From Gaiellasilicea sp963765705 (GTDB taxonomy: Bacteria > Actinomycetota > Thermoleophilia > Gaiellales > Gaiellaceae): a stretch of 64,000 nucleotides of DNA. Below are positions 6,606 to 15,682 of the stretch, piece by piece. The translations under genes were made by a program, and so were the position numbers. Where the stretch lies: assembly GCA_963765705.1 (NCBI GenBank), contig CAVXXJ010000006.1, forward strand, positions 62,001 to 126,000. The letters run 5' to 3'. How positions within the stretch are numbered: the stretch's first letter is position 1; every line of letters begins with the position of its first letter. The notes below the pieces were generated by a model. It was given only the letters and a program-made list of their open reading frames with translations, did not search any database and was not told the DNA's origin.

Positions 6606-8369
6606 GTGAACACCTCAGTCCGCTCCAGCCGCTTGGCGCTCGGCGCCCTCGGCATCGGAATCGCGGCGACCCTCTTCACCGTCCTCGCCGTGCAGTCCGC
6701 CTCCGGCGCGCCCACGGCGACGACGGGCTCAGCGGCGACACCGCACACCGGTGTCTCGTCGCCACCGGGCTCGGGCGATCCGGCGTTCGTACGCAACTTC
6801 AACCCGTACGTGCAGGGCCTCCCCTCTTCGTCCTTCGTCCGCGGCGGCGTGTACGAGCCGCTCGTGATCACGACTCCGGCCGGTGGCGGCCGCGAATACA
6901 AGTGGCTCGCCGAGAGCTACGCGTGGAGCAAGGACGGCAAGACGCTGACGATCAACATCCGCAAGGGCGTCAAGTGGACGGACGGCAAGCCGCTCACCGC
7001 CGCCGACGTCGTCTACAGCATGACCGCCGGCAAGCAGGACCCGACGATGGACATCCTCGGCACGACGCGCGAGGGAACGAACATCACGGCCGTCCAGCAG
7101 AAGGGATCGCACACGGTCCTCGTGAAACTGAAGTCACGCGACTCGGAGTTCGTGTCGGTGAACCTCAACGGCATCTTCGTGGTCCCGAAGCACGTCTTCT
7201 CCAAGGTCGCCGACATCAACAAGTTCCTGAACCCGAACCCCGTCGGCTCAGGCCCGTTTGTGCGCGTGTCGAAGTTCAGCACGCAGTCCTTCGTGATCGA
7301 GAAGAACAAGACCTACTGGCGGAAGGGCGAGCCGAAGATTCCCTGTCTCCAGTACATCCAGGCGACCTCGAACGATGCCGCGCTGCTGCAGATCGTCAGC
7401 GGGCAGGCCGACTGGACGCACAACTTCGTCCCGAACGTCGAGAAGGCCTACATCGCCAAGAACCCGAAGTACTACCACGCCTTCTACGCGACGACGGCCT
7501 ATCCGATCTCGCTGATGTTCGACACCCAGAAGTACCCCTACAGCATCGTCGCCTTCCGCAAGGCCGTCAGCCGCGCGATCGACCGGAACAAGGTCTCGAA
7601 GCTCGGCGAGTACGGCTACGCACCACCCACGGATGCGATCGGCCTGCACGGGCTATTCCCGGCGTGGCTCGACAAGACCGTCGCCGCCAAGGCGAAGGAG
7701 CTCGCTAACTACAACGCGGCCGCGGCGAAGAAGCTCCTCACCGACGCCGGCTTCACCTACAAGGGCAGCGACCTCTACGACCCGAAGGGCGACCGCGTCA
7801 AGTTCGACATCCACGTGATCTCCGGTTGGTCGGACTGGGTCGCCTCGCTCCAGATCATCACGAAGAACCTGAAGGACATCGGTATCGACGCGAACGTGAA
7901 GCTCGAGCCCGACTGGGGCTCCTGGTATCCGAACGCGACGAGCACGAAGACCGTGACCCTGCTCTGGCAGACCGCTGCAACCGGGTCTCCCTTCGGCTTC
8001 TTCTTCAACAACATGCACAAGAACACCTACGTCCCCTCGGGCGAGGACGCCGTCAACACGGGCAACTTCGCCCACTACCAGAACGCGCAGGCGACGTCGC
8101 TGCTCGATCAGTGGAAGGCGACGCTCGACAAGGCGAAGCAGAAGCAGCTGACGACGAAGCTCTCGAACCTGTGGCTCGACCAGCTGCCGATCGTGCCGTT
8201 GTTCATCGGCCCGCAGTGGTCCACGTACTCGACGAAGTTCTTCCACTGCTTCCCGAAGCCGAAGGACTTCTACACGCGCCCGATCTTCAACAGCTTCCCG
8301 GACAACGTCGTTGCGCTCACGCGCATCTGCCCGGGCGGACGAGCCGAGCCGAACAGCCCCATCCAGTAG
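6606..8369 (+). CDS. family-5 ABC transporter substrate-binding protein (oligosaccharide/peptide type)
   Basis: A secreted solute-binding protein of about 587 residues. Start GTG 6606 is preferred: AAAGG lies 8 nt upstream and a clean signal peptide follows (LALGALGIGIAATLFTVLAV, cleavage near SASGA); an upstream GTG/ATG at 6558/6561 lacks a good ribosome site. SBP_bac_5 hallmarks are WSKDGKTLTINIRKGVKW, TDGKPLTAADVVYS and SRAIDRNKVSKLGEYG. No lipobox is seen. Family-5 proteins bind peptides, but members also import cello- and other oligosaccharides. The beta-glucosidase in the same operon favours a beta-glucoside or oligosaccharide. Confidence 0.9.
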   Translation: MNTSVRSSRLALGALGIGIAATLFTVLAVQSASGAPTATTGSAATPHTGVSSPPGSGDPAFVRNFNPYVQGLPSSSFVRGGVYEPLVITTPAGGGREYKWLAESYAWSKDGKTLTINIRKGVKWTDGKPLTAADVVYSMTAGKQDPTMDILGTTREGTNITAVQQKGSHTVLVKLKSRDSEFVSVNLNGIFVVPKHVFSKVADINKFLNPNPVGSGPFVRVSKFSTQSFVIEKNKTYWRKGEPKIPCLQYIQATSNDAALLQIVSGQADWTHNFVPNVEKAYIAKNPKYYHAFYATTAYPISLMFDTQKYPYSIVAFRKAVSRAIDRNKVSKLGEYGYAPPTDAIGLHGLFPAWLDKTVAAKAKELANYNAAAAKKLLTDAGFTYKGSDLYDPKGDRVKFDIHVISGWSDWVASLQIITKNLKDIGIDANVKLEPDWGSWYPNATSTKTVTLLWQTAATGSPFGFFFNNMHKNTYVPSGEDAVNTGNFAHYQNAQATSLLDQWKATLDKAKQKQLTTKLSNLWLDQLPIVPLFIGPQWSTYSTKFFHCFPKPKDFYTRPIFNSFPDNVVALTRICPGGRAEPNSPIQ

Positions 8370-8382
8370 TCCCTCTCCGGGA

Positions 8383-8416
8383 GCCGGTGGGCGGGCCCGC
8401 AAGCCCGCCCACCGGC
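8383..8416 (+). promoter_or_regulatory. intra-operon stem-loop after the binding-protein gene
   Basis: GCCGGTGGGCGGGC (8383-8396), a six-base loop and GCCCGCCCACCGGC (8403-8416) form a perfect 14-bp stem 13 nt after the binding-protein stop and 22 nt before the first permease. No T-run follows. Such hairpins commonly protect the upstream mRNA or attenuate read-through, so the binding protein is made in excess over the membrane subunits. That role is inferred from position. Confidence 0.6.
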
Positions 8417-8438
8417 GACAATCAGACTGGACACGCGC

Positions 8439-9425
8439 ATGCGCTATCTCCTTCGACGCCTCGGGTTCTACGCGATCGCCCTCTGGGGCGCGATCACGCT
8501 GAACTTCCTGCTGCCGCGACTGGCGCCCGGCTCGCCGATCGACGGGCTGATGTCGCGGATGCCGCCCTCGCAGCTCGCGTCGAACCCGAACATGGTCGAG
8601 AACCTCCGCGCCTACCTCGACGTCCAGCAGCAGCCGTTGCCCCAGGCGTATCTGGGCTACCTGAAGCAGCTCGCCACCGGCGACTTCGGCGTCTCGACCT
8701 CGAACTTCCCGGCGCCGGTCTCTGACGTGATCGGCCGGACGCTGCCGTACTCGATCTTCCTCGTCGGAACCGCCTTCGCGCTCGCCTTCGTGCTCGGCAC
8801 CGCGATCGGGATGATCGCGGCGTGGCGGCGCGGCGGGATCGTCGACAACGTGCTGACCCCATCGTTCATGGCGCTCGGCGCCTTCCCCGCGTTCTTCAGC
8901 TCCCTCCTCGCCGTCTACTTCCTCGGCCTCAAGCTCGGCTGGTTCCCGATCCAGCACGCCTACGACCTGGGCGTTGAGCCGGGCTTCAACTGGGCCTTCC
9001 TCTCGAGCGCGTTCAGGCACGCGCAGCTCCCGATCCTGATCATCGTCCTCGTCTACGCGGGCGGCTGGCTGCTCGGGATGCGCAACGTGATGATCAACAC
9101 GGTCGAGGAGGACTACGTCGGGCTGGCCCACGCGAAGGGCCTCCGCGACTGGCGGGTGATGACGACCTACGCCGGCCGTAACGCGGTGCTCGCCCCGCTC
9201 ACCGGGTTCGCCGCCCAGTTCGGCTCGGCGGTCGGCGGGTTGATCTTCATCGAGTTCGTCTTCAGCTACCCGGGCGCCGGCCTGACGCTGCAGCAGGCGG
9301 CGCTCGGCTCCGACTATCCGCTGGCGCAGGCGCTGCTCCTGTTCTTCGCCGTCTGCGTCCTCGTCGCCAACCTCGTCATGGACATCCTCTACGTCGTCCT
9401 CGACCCCCGCGTGCGAGCGGCCTGA
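8439..9425 (+). CDS. ABC transporter permease, DppB/OppB family
   Basis: The 328-residue inner-membrane permease has six predicted membrane segments, starting with RLGFYAIALWGAITLNFLLP. The coupling (EAA) loop reads EEDYVGLAHAKGLRDWRVM (about residues 224-242) and would contact the ATPases. The C-terminal segment FIEFVFSYPGAGLTLQQAAL is typical of DppB. It pairs with the DppC-like permease that begins 2 nt after its stop. Confidence 0.93.
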   Translation: MRYLLRRLGFYAIALWGAITLNFLLPRLAPGSPIDGLMSRMPPSQLASNPNMVENLRAYLDVQQQPLPQAYLGYLKQLATGDFGVSTSNFPAPVSDVIGRTLPYSIFLVGTAFALAFVLGTAIGMIAAWRRGGIVDNVLTPSFMALGAFPAFFSSLLAVYFLGLKLGWFPIQHAYDLGVEPGFNWAFLSSAFRHAQLPILIIVLVYAGGWLLGMRNVMINTVEEDYVGLAHAKGLRDWRVMTTYAGRNAVLAPLTGFAAQFGSAVGGLIFIEFVFSYPGAGLTLQQAALGSDYPLAQALLLFFAVCVLVANLVMDILYVVLDPRVRAA

Positions 9426-9427
9426 TC

Positions 9428-10438
9428 TTGAGCGGGATCGCTCCCCTCGAACCCCTCGGCCCGTCGTTTCCCGACGAGCAGATCGGGCCGCTCGCACTTC
9501 CTTCCTCCCAACGGCGCCGGCGGCTCACTCTTCCCGGCTGGGCTCGCCTGCTACTCGGAAACCGGAAGTCGCTGACCGGGATCGTCATCTTCGCCGGCAT
9601 CGTCGCAGCCGCCCTGGCGGCGCCACTGCTCGCGCAGAACTCGCCGACCGACCTCGTCGGGCTCCCGGGGCAGCCGCCCAACAAGGACTTCTGGTTCGGG
9701 ACCACCGACCAGGGCTACGACGTCTTCTCGCAGGTCGTGTGGGGCGCGCGGACGTCACTCACCGTCGCCGCCTGCGCGGCGATCGCGTCCACGGTGATCG
9801 CCACGGCGCTGGGCCTGCTGGCTGCCTACAGCGGCGGCTGGGTCGACGACGTCATCAACCTGATCACGAACATCTTCCTCGTCATCCCGACGCTGCCGCT
9901 GCTGATCGTGATCTCGGCCTTCGTCCCGACCCGCGGCCCGGTGATCATGGTCTTCATCCTCGGCTTCACGACCTGGGCGATCGAGGCGCGCATCCTGCGC
10001 GGCCAGGCGATGTCGATCGTCAATCGCGACTTCGTGCTCGCCGCGAAGGTCGCCGGCGAGGGCACCTGGGGGATCATCTGGCGGGAGGTCATGCCCAACA
10101 TGGTCAGCCGGATCGCGGCGGGCTTCGTCTTCGTCTTCTACGGCTCGATCATCTTCGCAGCGGGCCTCGAGTTCCTCGGCTTCGGCGACGTCAACGGCAC
10201 GAGCTGGGGCGTGATCCTCTACTGGGCGCAGAACAACTCGACCGTGCTCCAGGGCGCCTGGTGGCACTTCATCTTCCCGGGCCTCGCGATCGCGCTCACC
10301 GTGGCGGCCCTGGTCTTCATCAACTACGGCGTCGACGAGCTCTCGAACCCGCGCCTGCGCCGGCCGCGGCAGCGGCGCCGGCTGCTGCTCGGGCTCTTCA
10401 GCGGCCGGGCCGCGGTCCGCGCCGAGGAGGGGCGATGA
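9428..10438 (+). CDS. ABC transporter permease, DppC/OppC family
   Basis: A 336-residue permease starting at TTG 9428. A polar N-terminus precedes the first membrane segment (SLTGIVIFAGIVAAALAAPL), as in OppC_N proteins. Five further membrane segments and an EAA loop around RDFVLAAKVAGEGTWGIIWR follow. The C-terminus is Arg-rich. Its stop overlaps the next gene's start as ATGA, indicating translational coupling with the ATPase. Confidence 0.93.
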   Translation: MSGIAPLEPLGPSFPDEQIGPLALPSSQRRRRLTLPGWARLLLGNRKSLTGIVIFAGIVAAALAAPLLAQNSPTDLVGLPGQPPNKDFWFGTTDQGYDVFSQVVWGARTSLTVAACAAIASTVIATALGLLAAYSGGWVDDVINLITNIFLVIPTLPLLIVISAFVPTRGPVIMVFILGFTTWAIEARILRGQAMSIVNRDFVLAAKVAGEGTWGIIWREVMPNMVSRIAAGFVFVFYGSIIFAAGLEFLGFGDVNGTSWGVILYWAQNNSTVLQGAWWHFIFPGLAIALTVAALVFINYGVDELSNPRLRRPRQRRRLLLGLFSGRAAVRAEEGR

Positions 10439-11532
10439 GCGGCGTAGGCTCGACGGAGCCGCCGAGCGCAGGCGCCGGCTTTGCCGGTGCCGGAGCGGGG
10501 ATCCCGATGCTCGAGCGCCCGATGCGAGAGGCTCCTCCCGTGCAGACGGAGACGCTCGTCGAGCTACGGCAGCTCGTGGTCGACTACGCGATCCCGGGCC
10601 GGCGCGTCCGGGCCGTCGACCACGTCGATCTCAGCATCCACGCCGGCGAGATCGTCGGGCTCGCGGGCGAGTCGGGCTGTGGCAAGACCACGACCGGCAA
10701 CGCGATCCTCCAGATCCTCCGCGAGCCCGCGCAGGTGACGAGCGGGCAGATCCTCTTCCAGGGCGAGGACCTCGTCGGACTGAGCCGGGAGCAGCTGCGC
10801 CGCTTTCGCTGGCGCAACGTCTCGATGGTCTTCCAGAGCGCGATGAACTCGCTCAACCCCGTGATGCGGGTCGGCGATCAGTTCGTCGACATGATGCAGG
10901 CGCACGAGCGGATCTCGAAGCGCCACGCCCTGCAGCAAGCCGGGGAGCTGCTGCGGATGGTCGGGATCGAGCCGGAGCGGGCGCGCTCCTATCCGCACGA
11001 GCTCTCGGGCGGCATGCGGCAGCGAGTGGTGATCGCGATGGCGCTCGCCCTCAAGCCCGAGCTCGTGATCATGGACGAGCCGACGACCGCGCTCGACGTC
11101 GTCGTCCAGCGCGAGATCCTGCAGCAGATCGACGCGCTCAAGCGCGACCTCGACTTCGCCGTCCTCTTCATCACGCACGACCTGTCGCTGCTGCTCGAGT
11201 TCGCCGACCGCGTCGCGATCATGTACGCGGGCGAGATCGTCGAATCGGCGCCGGCCGCCGAGCTGTACCGGGCGCCGCAGCATCCCTACACGATCGGGCT
11301 GATGGGCTCCTTCCCGCCGCTCACGGGGCCGATCGAGCGGATGACCGGCATCCCCGGCTCGCCGCCCGATCTCTCGGACCCGCCGACCGGCTGCCGCTTC
11401 CATCCGCGCTGTCCGCACTGCCGGCCCGAGGACGAGGCGCTGTACGCACGCCAGCTCGCGGACCGTCCGCTGCTGAAACCGGCGGGGCCGGACCATCTCG
11501 TCGCCTGCCATCTCGTGGAGGAGGCCCGGTGA
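10435..11532 (+). CDS. ABC transporter ATP-binding protein, DppD/OppD family
   Basis: A 365-residue ATPase starting at ATG 10435, with GAGGAGGGG just upstream and a 4-nt overlap with the permease. About 40 variable residues precede the ATPase core: Walker A GESGCGKTTTGNAIL, Q-loop VFQSAMNSLNPV, signature LSGGMRQRV, Walker B LVIMDEPTTALD and switch His in ITHDLS. The C-terminal oligopeptide-type extension has CRFHPRCPHC. It forms the heteromeric motor with the next gene. Confidence 0.94.
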   Translation: MSGVGSTEPPSAGAGFAGAGAGIPMLERPMREAPPVQTETLVELRQLVVDYAIPGRRVRAVDHVDLSIHAGEIVGLAGESGCGKTTTGNAILQILREPAQVTSGQILFQGEDLVGLSREQLRRFRWRNVSMVFQSAMNSLNPVMRVGDQFVDMMQAHERISKRHALQQAGELLRMVGIEPERARSYPHELSGGMRQRVVIAMALALKPELVIMDEPTTALDVVVQREILQQIDALKRDLDFAVLFITHDLSLLLEFADRVAIMYAGEIVESAPAAELYRAPQHPYTIGLMGSFPPLTGPIERMTGIPGSPPDLSDPPTGCRFHPRCPHCRPEDEALYARQLADRPLLKPAGPDHLVACHLVEEAR

Positions 11533-12515
11533 GCGCGGCGCTCGAGGTCAACGGTCTCACCAAGCACTTCTCGACCGGAGGTGACCGCCTCTTCTCCAGC
11601 AGGCGCAAGGTGCACGCCGTCGACGACGTCACGTTCACGCTCCGCCCCGGCACGATCACGGCGCTCGTCGGCGAGAGCGGCAGCGGGAAGAGCACGGTGG
11701 CGAGGATCCTGGCGCGGCTGCACGACCCGACCGCCGGCACGGTCATCTTCGAAGGGCGCGATGCGACCCGGGGCGACGTCCTCCGCTACCGCTCGCAGGT
11801 GCAGATGATCTTCCAGGATCCGTTCGGCTCGCTGAATCCCGTCAAGACCGTCGCACACCACATCGAGCGGCCGCTCCGGATCCACGGCATCGTGCCGCGG
11901 AAGCAGGTCGGCGACCGCGTGCACGAGCTACTGAAGACGGTCGGGCTCGTGCCGCCCGAGCACGTCGCGCGCAAGTATCCGCACGAGCTCTCCGGAGGAC
12001 AGCGCCAGCGCGTCGCGATCGCCCGTGCGCTTGCGGTCGAGCCGCGTGTGATCCTGGCCGACGAGCCGACCTCGATGCTCGACGTCTCGATCCGGATCGG
12101 GATCCTGAACCTGATGCTCGCGCTCAAGCAGGAGCGCGACCTGGCGTTCCTCTACGTCACGCACGATCTCGCGAGCGCCCGCTACGTCGCCGACGAGATG
12201 CTCGTCATGTACGCCGGGCAGATCGTCGAGCAGGGGCCGACCGAAGAGGTGCTGCAGAATCCGTTGCACCCGTACACGCGCCTGCTCCTCTCAGCCGTCC
12301 CCGACCCGCGCGCCGGCCTGCGGCTCCACGAAGTCTCGGTCCGGCGCTCGCACCACTCCGGCGTCGATCCTGTCGCAGGCTGCCGCTTCGTCGAGCGCTG
12401 TCCGCTCGCGATCGCCGTCTGCTCGCAGCGCACACCCGAGCTCGTCGAAGCCCAGCCAGGCCAGAAGGCGCGCTGCCACGTGACCGCGCCCGCACCGGAG
12501 CTACTGCATGTCTGA
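11529..12515 (+). CDS. ABC transporter ATP-binding protein, DppF/OppF family
   Basis: The 328-residue ATPase starts at GTG 11529 and overlaps the preceding stop as GTGA. Walker A is GESGSGKSTVARIL, followed by Q-loop IFQDPFGSLNPVK, signature LSGGQRQRVAIARAL, Walker B VILADEPTSMLD and switch His in VTHDLASAR. The C-terminal Cys segment AGCRFVERCPLAIAVC is typical of this subfamily. Its last 8 nt overlap the start of the beta-glucosidase gene, linking uptake and hydrolysis in one transcript. Confidence 0.94.
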   Translation: MSAALEVNGLTKHFSTGGDRLFSSRRKVHAVDDVTFTLRPGTITALVGESGSGKSTVARILARLHDPTAGTVIFEGRDATRGDVLRYRSQVQMIFQDPFGSLNPVKTVAHHIERPLRIHGIVPRKQVGDRVHELLKTVGLVPPEHVARKYPHELSGGQRQRVAIARALAVEPRVILADEPTSMLDVSIRIGILNLMLALKQERDLAFLYVTHDLASARYVADEMLVMYAGQIVEQGPTEEVLQNPLHPYTRLLLSAVPDPRAGLRLHEVSVRRSHHSGVDPVAGCRFVERCPLAIAVCSQRTPELVEAQPGQKARCHVTAPAPELLHV

Positions 12516-13851
12516 GCTCGCGTTCCCACCAGGGTTCGTGTGGGGTGCGGCCACGGCCGCGTACCAGATCGAGGGCTCGACCGAGGCTGACGGCCGCGGC
12601 GACAGCATCTGGGACCGCTTCTGCGCGACGCCCGGCAAGGTCAGGAACGGTGACAGCGGCGCGGTGGCATGCGACTTCTACCGCCGCTTCCCGGAGGACA
12701 TCGCGCTGATGCGCGGGCTCGGCCTCGACTCGTTCCGGTTCTCGATCGCCTGGCCGCGTGTCATCCCCGACGGCACCGGCCGCGTCAACGAGGCGGGCCT
12801 GGACTTCTACGACCGCCTGGTCGACGAGCTGCTCGCGAACGGGATCGCGCCGTGCGTCACGCTGTATCACTGGGATCTCCCGCAGACGCTCGAGGACGCC
12901 GGCGGCTGGCCCGAGCGCGCCACCGCGGAAGCGTTCGTCGGCTACGCCGAAGCCGTCGCCTCCCGGCTCGGCGACCGCGTCCAGCACTGGGTGACGCACA
13001 ACGAGCCGTGGGTCGCTTCCTGGCTCGGCTACGGCTTTGGCGTGCATGCGCCCGGGCGGACGAGCGACGAGGACGCGGTCGCGGCCGCTCACCACCTCCT
13101 CCTCTCGCACGGCTGGGCGCTGCCGGTGCTACGCAGCCTCTCACCGGGCTCCGACGTCGGCATCACGCTCAACCTCGCGCACGTCGAGCCGGCCGGCCCG
13201 TCGCCTGAGCAGGCTGAATCGGCGCGCATCGTCGACGGCAACTTGAATCGCTGGTTCCTCGACGCGCTGTTCCGCGGCGAGTATTCGGACGATCTGCCGT
13301 ATTCGCCGCCGGTTCAGGACGGCGATCTCGCGGCGATCGCGGCGCCGATCGACTTCCTCGGCGTCAACTACTACTTCCGCATCCTCGCCGAGCCAGCCGG
13401 CAACGGCCAGGACTTCCCGCCGATGGCGCACGTCCCCGGGGCCACGTACACCGACATGGGCTGGGAGGTCAATCCGGACGGCTTCCACGCCTGCCTTGCT
13501 CGCGTCGCCCGCGACTACTCGCCTCCGGCGATCTACGTCACCGAGAACGGTGCCGCCTTCGGCGACGTGCGGCTGCACGACGGCTCGGTGCTCGACCCGG
13601 AGCGCGAGGCGTACCTCGCAGGCCACCTCGACGCGGTCGCGCGCGCCATCGCCGACGGCGTGCCGGTCCGCGGCTACTACGTCTGGTCGCTGCTCGACAA
13701 CTTCGAGTGGTCGCACGGCTACGGGAAGCGCTTCGGGATCGTCTACGTCGACTACGCGACGCTCGAGCGCGTGCCCAAGTCGAGCTACTTCTGGTATCGC
13801 GACTTCGCCGCGGCGCAGCGAGAAGGGCAGGCGTGGCCCGTCTCGGCCTGA
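12508..13851 (+). CDS. GH1 family beta-glucosidase
   Basis: The 447-residue cytoplasmic glycoside hydrolase is of normal GH1 length. The N-terminal signature is FVWGAATAAYQIEG. The acid/base Glu166 lies in WVTHNEPW, the nucleophile Glu346 in YVTENGAAF, and the aglycone-site Trp in SLLDNFEWSHGY. It has no signal peptide, so it cleaves glycosides imported by the upstream ABC system to glucose or another monosaccharide. Typical GH1 substrates are cellobiose and aryl beta-glucosides; the exact one is not determined. It overlaps the genes on both sides. Confidence 0.95.
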   Translation: MSELAFPPGFVWGAATAAYQIEGSTEADGRGDSIWDRFCATPGKVRNGDSGAVACDFYRRFPEDIALMRGLGLDSFRFSIAWPRVIPDGTGRVNEAGLDFYDRLVDELLANGIAPCVTLYHWDLPQTLEDAGGWPERATAEAFVGYAEAVASRLGDRVQHWVTHNEPWVASWLGYGFGVHAPGRTSDEDAVAAAHHLLLSHGWALPVLRSLSPGSDVGITLNLAHVEPAGPSPEQAESARIVDGNLNRWFLDALFRGEYSDDLPYSPPVQDGDLAAIAAPIDFLGVNYYFRILAEPAGNGQDFPPMAHVPGATYTDMGWEVNPDGFHACLARVARDYSPPAIYVTENGAAFGDVRLHDGSVLDPEREAYLAGHLDAVARAIADGVPVRGYYVWSLLDNFEWSHGYGKRFGIVYVDYATLERVPKSSYFWYRDFAAAQREGQAWPVSA

Positions 13852-14576
13852 TGCTCTGGACCGTCCGGCGCGAGTGCGCCGAGGGGGCTTTCGAGTCGAC
13901 GCTGCGCGAGATCGCGGAGATGGGCTACGAGGGCGTCGAGTTCTTCGACCTCCACGGCCACGGCCCCGGCGAGGTCGCCTCGTGGCTCGCCGACACGGGC
14001 CTCGTCGCCTGCGGCCGCCACGCAACGCTCGACGCGGTCGAATCGGAGCTACCCGCTCTGGCGGGTGAGGCGCAGGTGCTCGGCTGGCGACGTCTGGTGG
14101 TCAGCTGGGTCGATCCGTCCTCGCTCGGGCCGGACCTGGTGCGCCGTCTGACTTCGGCCGCCGAGGCCGCAGCGGCCTTCGGGCTCGAGCTCGGCTTCCA
14201 CAACCACGACGCCGAGGCCAGACCGCGTGACGGCGGCGACAGCTTCCTCGACGAACTACTGGACGTCGGCACCCCCTTCCTCGAGCTCGACCTCGGCTGG
14301 GCCTGGTTCGCGGGCGCGGACCCCCTCACCCTCCTCGGACGCGCCCGCGGCCGGTGCCCGCTCGTGCACGTGAAGGACTTCTACAGCCGCGAGCCGGGCT
14401 CGTACGCTCCCGTCGGCGACGGCGAAGTCGGCTACGACCGGGTGGCCCCCGCCGCGATCGCGGCCGGCGCCGAGTGGCTGCTCGTCGAGCAGGACGAGAC
14501 GAACGGGCCGGCACTCGAGGCCGCGCAGCGCTCGCTCGAGGCCCTGACCGCGATGGTCGCCGAGGTGGCCGCGTGA
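13833..14576 (+). CDS. sugar phosphate isomerase/epimerase-like TIM-barrel protein
   Basis: A 247-residue protein starting at GTG 13833 (AAGGG 7 nt upstream), inside the 3' end of the glucosidase gene. The xylose-isomerase-like barrel is recognisable from EIAEMGYEGVEFFDLHGHG, LGFHNHDAE (metal-site His), FLELDLGWAWFAG and LVHVKDFYS, with Glu/Asp/His/Glu ligands in the expected order. Homologues include IolE-, hydroxypyruvate isomerase- and 3-keto-glycoside-processing enzymes. Pairing with a Gfo/Idh enzyme suggests they act successively on a sugar or keto-sugar released by the glucosidase; the substrate is unknown. Confidence 0.85.
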   Translation: MARLGLMLWTVRRECAEGAFESTLREIAEMGYEGVEFFDLHGHGPGEVASWLADTGLVACGRHATLDAVESELPALAGEAQVLGWRRLVVSWVDPSSLGPDLVRRLTSAAEAAAAFGLELGFHNHDAEARPRDGGDSFLDELLDVGTPFLELDLGWAWFAGADPLTLLGRARGRCPLVHVKDFYSREPGSYAPVGDGEVGYDRVAPAAIAAGAEWLLVEQDETNGPALEAAQRSLEALTAMVAEVAA

Positions 14577-15682
14577 ACTCGCCCGCGCGAGTCGGCGTCG
14601 TCGGCTGCGGTGTGATCAGCCGCCAGTACGCGGAGAACGCGAAGGCCTTCGACTCCTTCGAGCTCGTCGCCTGCGCCGACCTCGACGAGACACAGGCGCG
14701 GGCGCTCGCAGAGGCGCACGACCTCAGGGTCGCATCGGTGGACGAGGTGATCGGCGACCCGTCGATCGACGTCGTCCTCAATCTGACGCCGCCGGCCGCG
14801 CACGTGGAGGTGATCCGGGCCTGCCTCGCCGCGGGCAAGCACGTCTACACCGAGAAGCCGCTGGCCACGGAGAGCGCCGACGCCGCGCAGCTCCTCGCCG
14901 AGGCAGGCCGGCTCGGACTGCGGATCGGGTGCGCGCCGGACACGTTCCTCGGCAGCGCCTACCAGGCGGGCAGGGCACTGATCGACACGGGGTCGATCGG
15001 GCAGCCGCTGTCGGTGAGCGCCGCCATGCTGGTGGGCGGACAGGAGGTCTGGCACCCCAATCCGGACATCTTCTTCGCGGACGGCGCAGGCCCGCTGCTC
15101 GACATGGGCCCGTACTACTTGACCGCCATCGTCTCGCTGCTCGGCCCCGTCGCGCGCGTCGCCGGGTTCGCGTCGACGCGGACGGGCGAGCGCACGATCG
15201 AGATCGGCCCTCGCGCCGGCGAGGGATTCGCCGTGGCCACACCCTCGCATGTCACCGCGGCGATGGAGCTCGCGAGCGGCGTGACCGCCAACCTCGTCGC
15301 GAGCTTCGAGACGAAGGGACAGTACGTCTGCGACCTCGAGATCCACGGGACGGAGGGCGTGATCGCGCTTCCGGACCCGAACGGCTTCGATGGCCCCGTT
15401 CGCCTCCGGCGTGGGCGCGAGGGCTGGCAGGAGGTTCCGTTCGCGGCGCGTGGAGATCGCGACGCGCGCGGCATCGGTCTCCACGATCTCGTCGAGGCGA
15501 TTAGCGCCGACCGGCCGGCGCGCGCCTCGGGCGGCCTCGGCCTTCACGTCGTCGACATCGCGCGCGGCATCCTCGTTGCGGCGGCAGAGGGCCGGGTCGT
15601 GTCGATCGACTCGCGCGCGTCGCAGCCGGAGGCGCTGCCCGTCGAGACGATCGTCTCTAGTGGAGGAAGCGCATCGGGTTGA
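14573..15682 (+). CDS. Gfo/Idh/MocA family NAD(P)-dependent sugar oxidoreductase
   Basis: A 369-residue protein starting at GTG 14573 and overlapping the preceding stop as GTGA. The Rossmann motif is GVVGCGVISRQYA. The active-site Lys is in YTEKPLAT, and the C-terminal alpha/beta domain includes DMGPYYLTA and ETKGQYVCDLEIHGTEG. It probably oxidises a sugar, inositol or glycoside intermediate with NAD(P). It is the last gene of the LacI-linked operon and converges with the M23 gene, overlapping it by 26 nt. Confidence 0.9.
   Translation: MNSPARVGVVGCGVISRQYAENAKAFDSFELVACADLDETQARALAEAHDLRVASVDEVIGDPSIDVVLNLTPPAAHVEVIRACLAAGKHVYTEKPLATESADAAQLLAEAGRLGLRIGCAPDTFLGSAYQAGRALIDTGSIGQPLSVSAAMLVGGQEVWHPNPDIFFADGAGPLLDMGPYYLTAIVSLLGPVARVAGFASTRTGERTIEIGPRAGEGFAVATPSHVTAAMELASGVTANLVASFETKGQYVCDLEIHGTEGVIALPDPNGFDGPVRLRRGREGWQEVPFAARGDRDARGIGLHDLVEAISADRPARASGGLGLHVVDIARGILVAAAEGRVVSIDSRASQPEALPVETIVSSGGSASG

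Noticed and set aside
8383..8416. Calling the stem a terminator
   Set aside because: No T-run follows and the operon clearly continues with overlapping genes.
9739..10434. N-terminal extension of the DppD-like ATPase
   Set aside because: It overlaps the complete permease gene; ATG 10435 has a good ribosome site and ATGA coupling.
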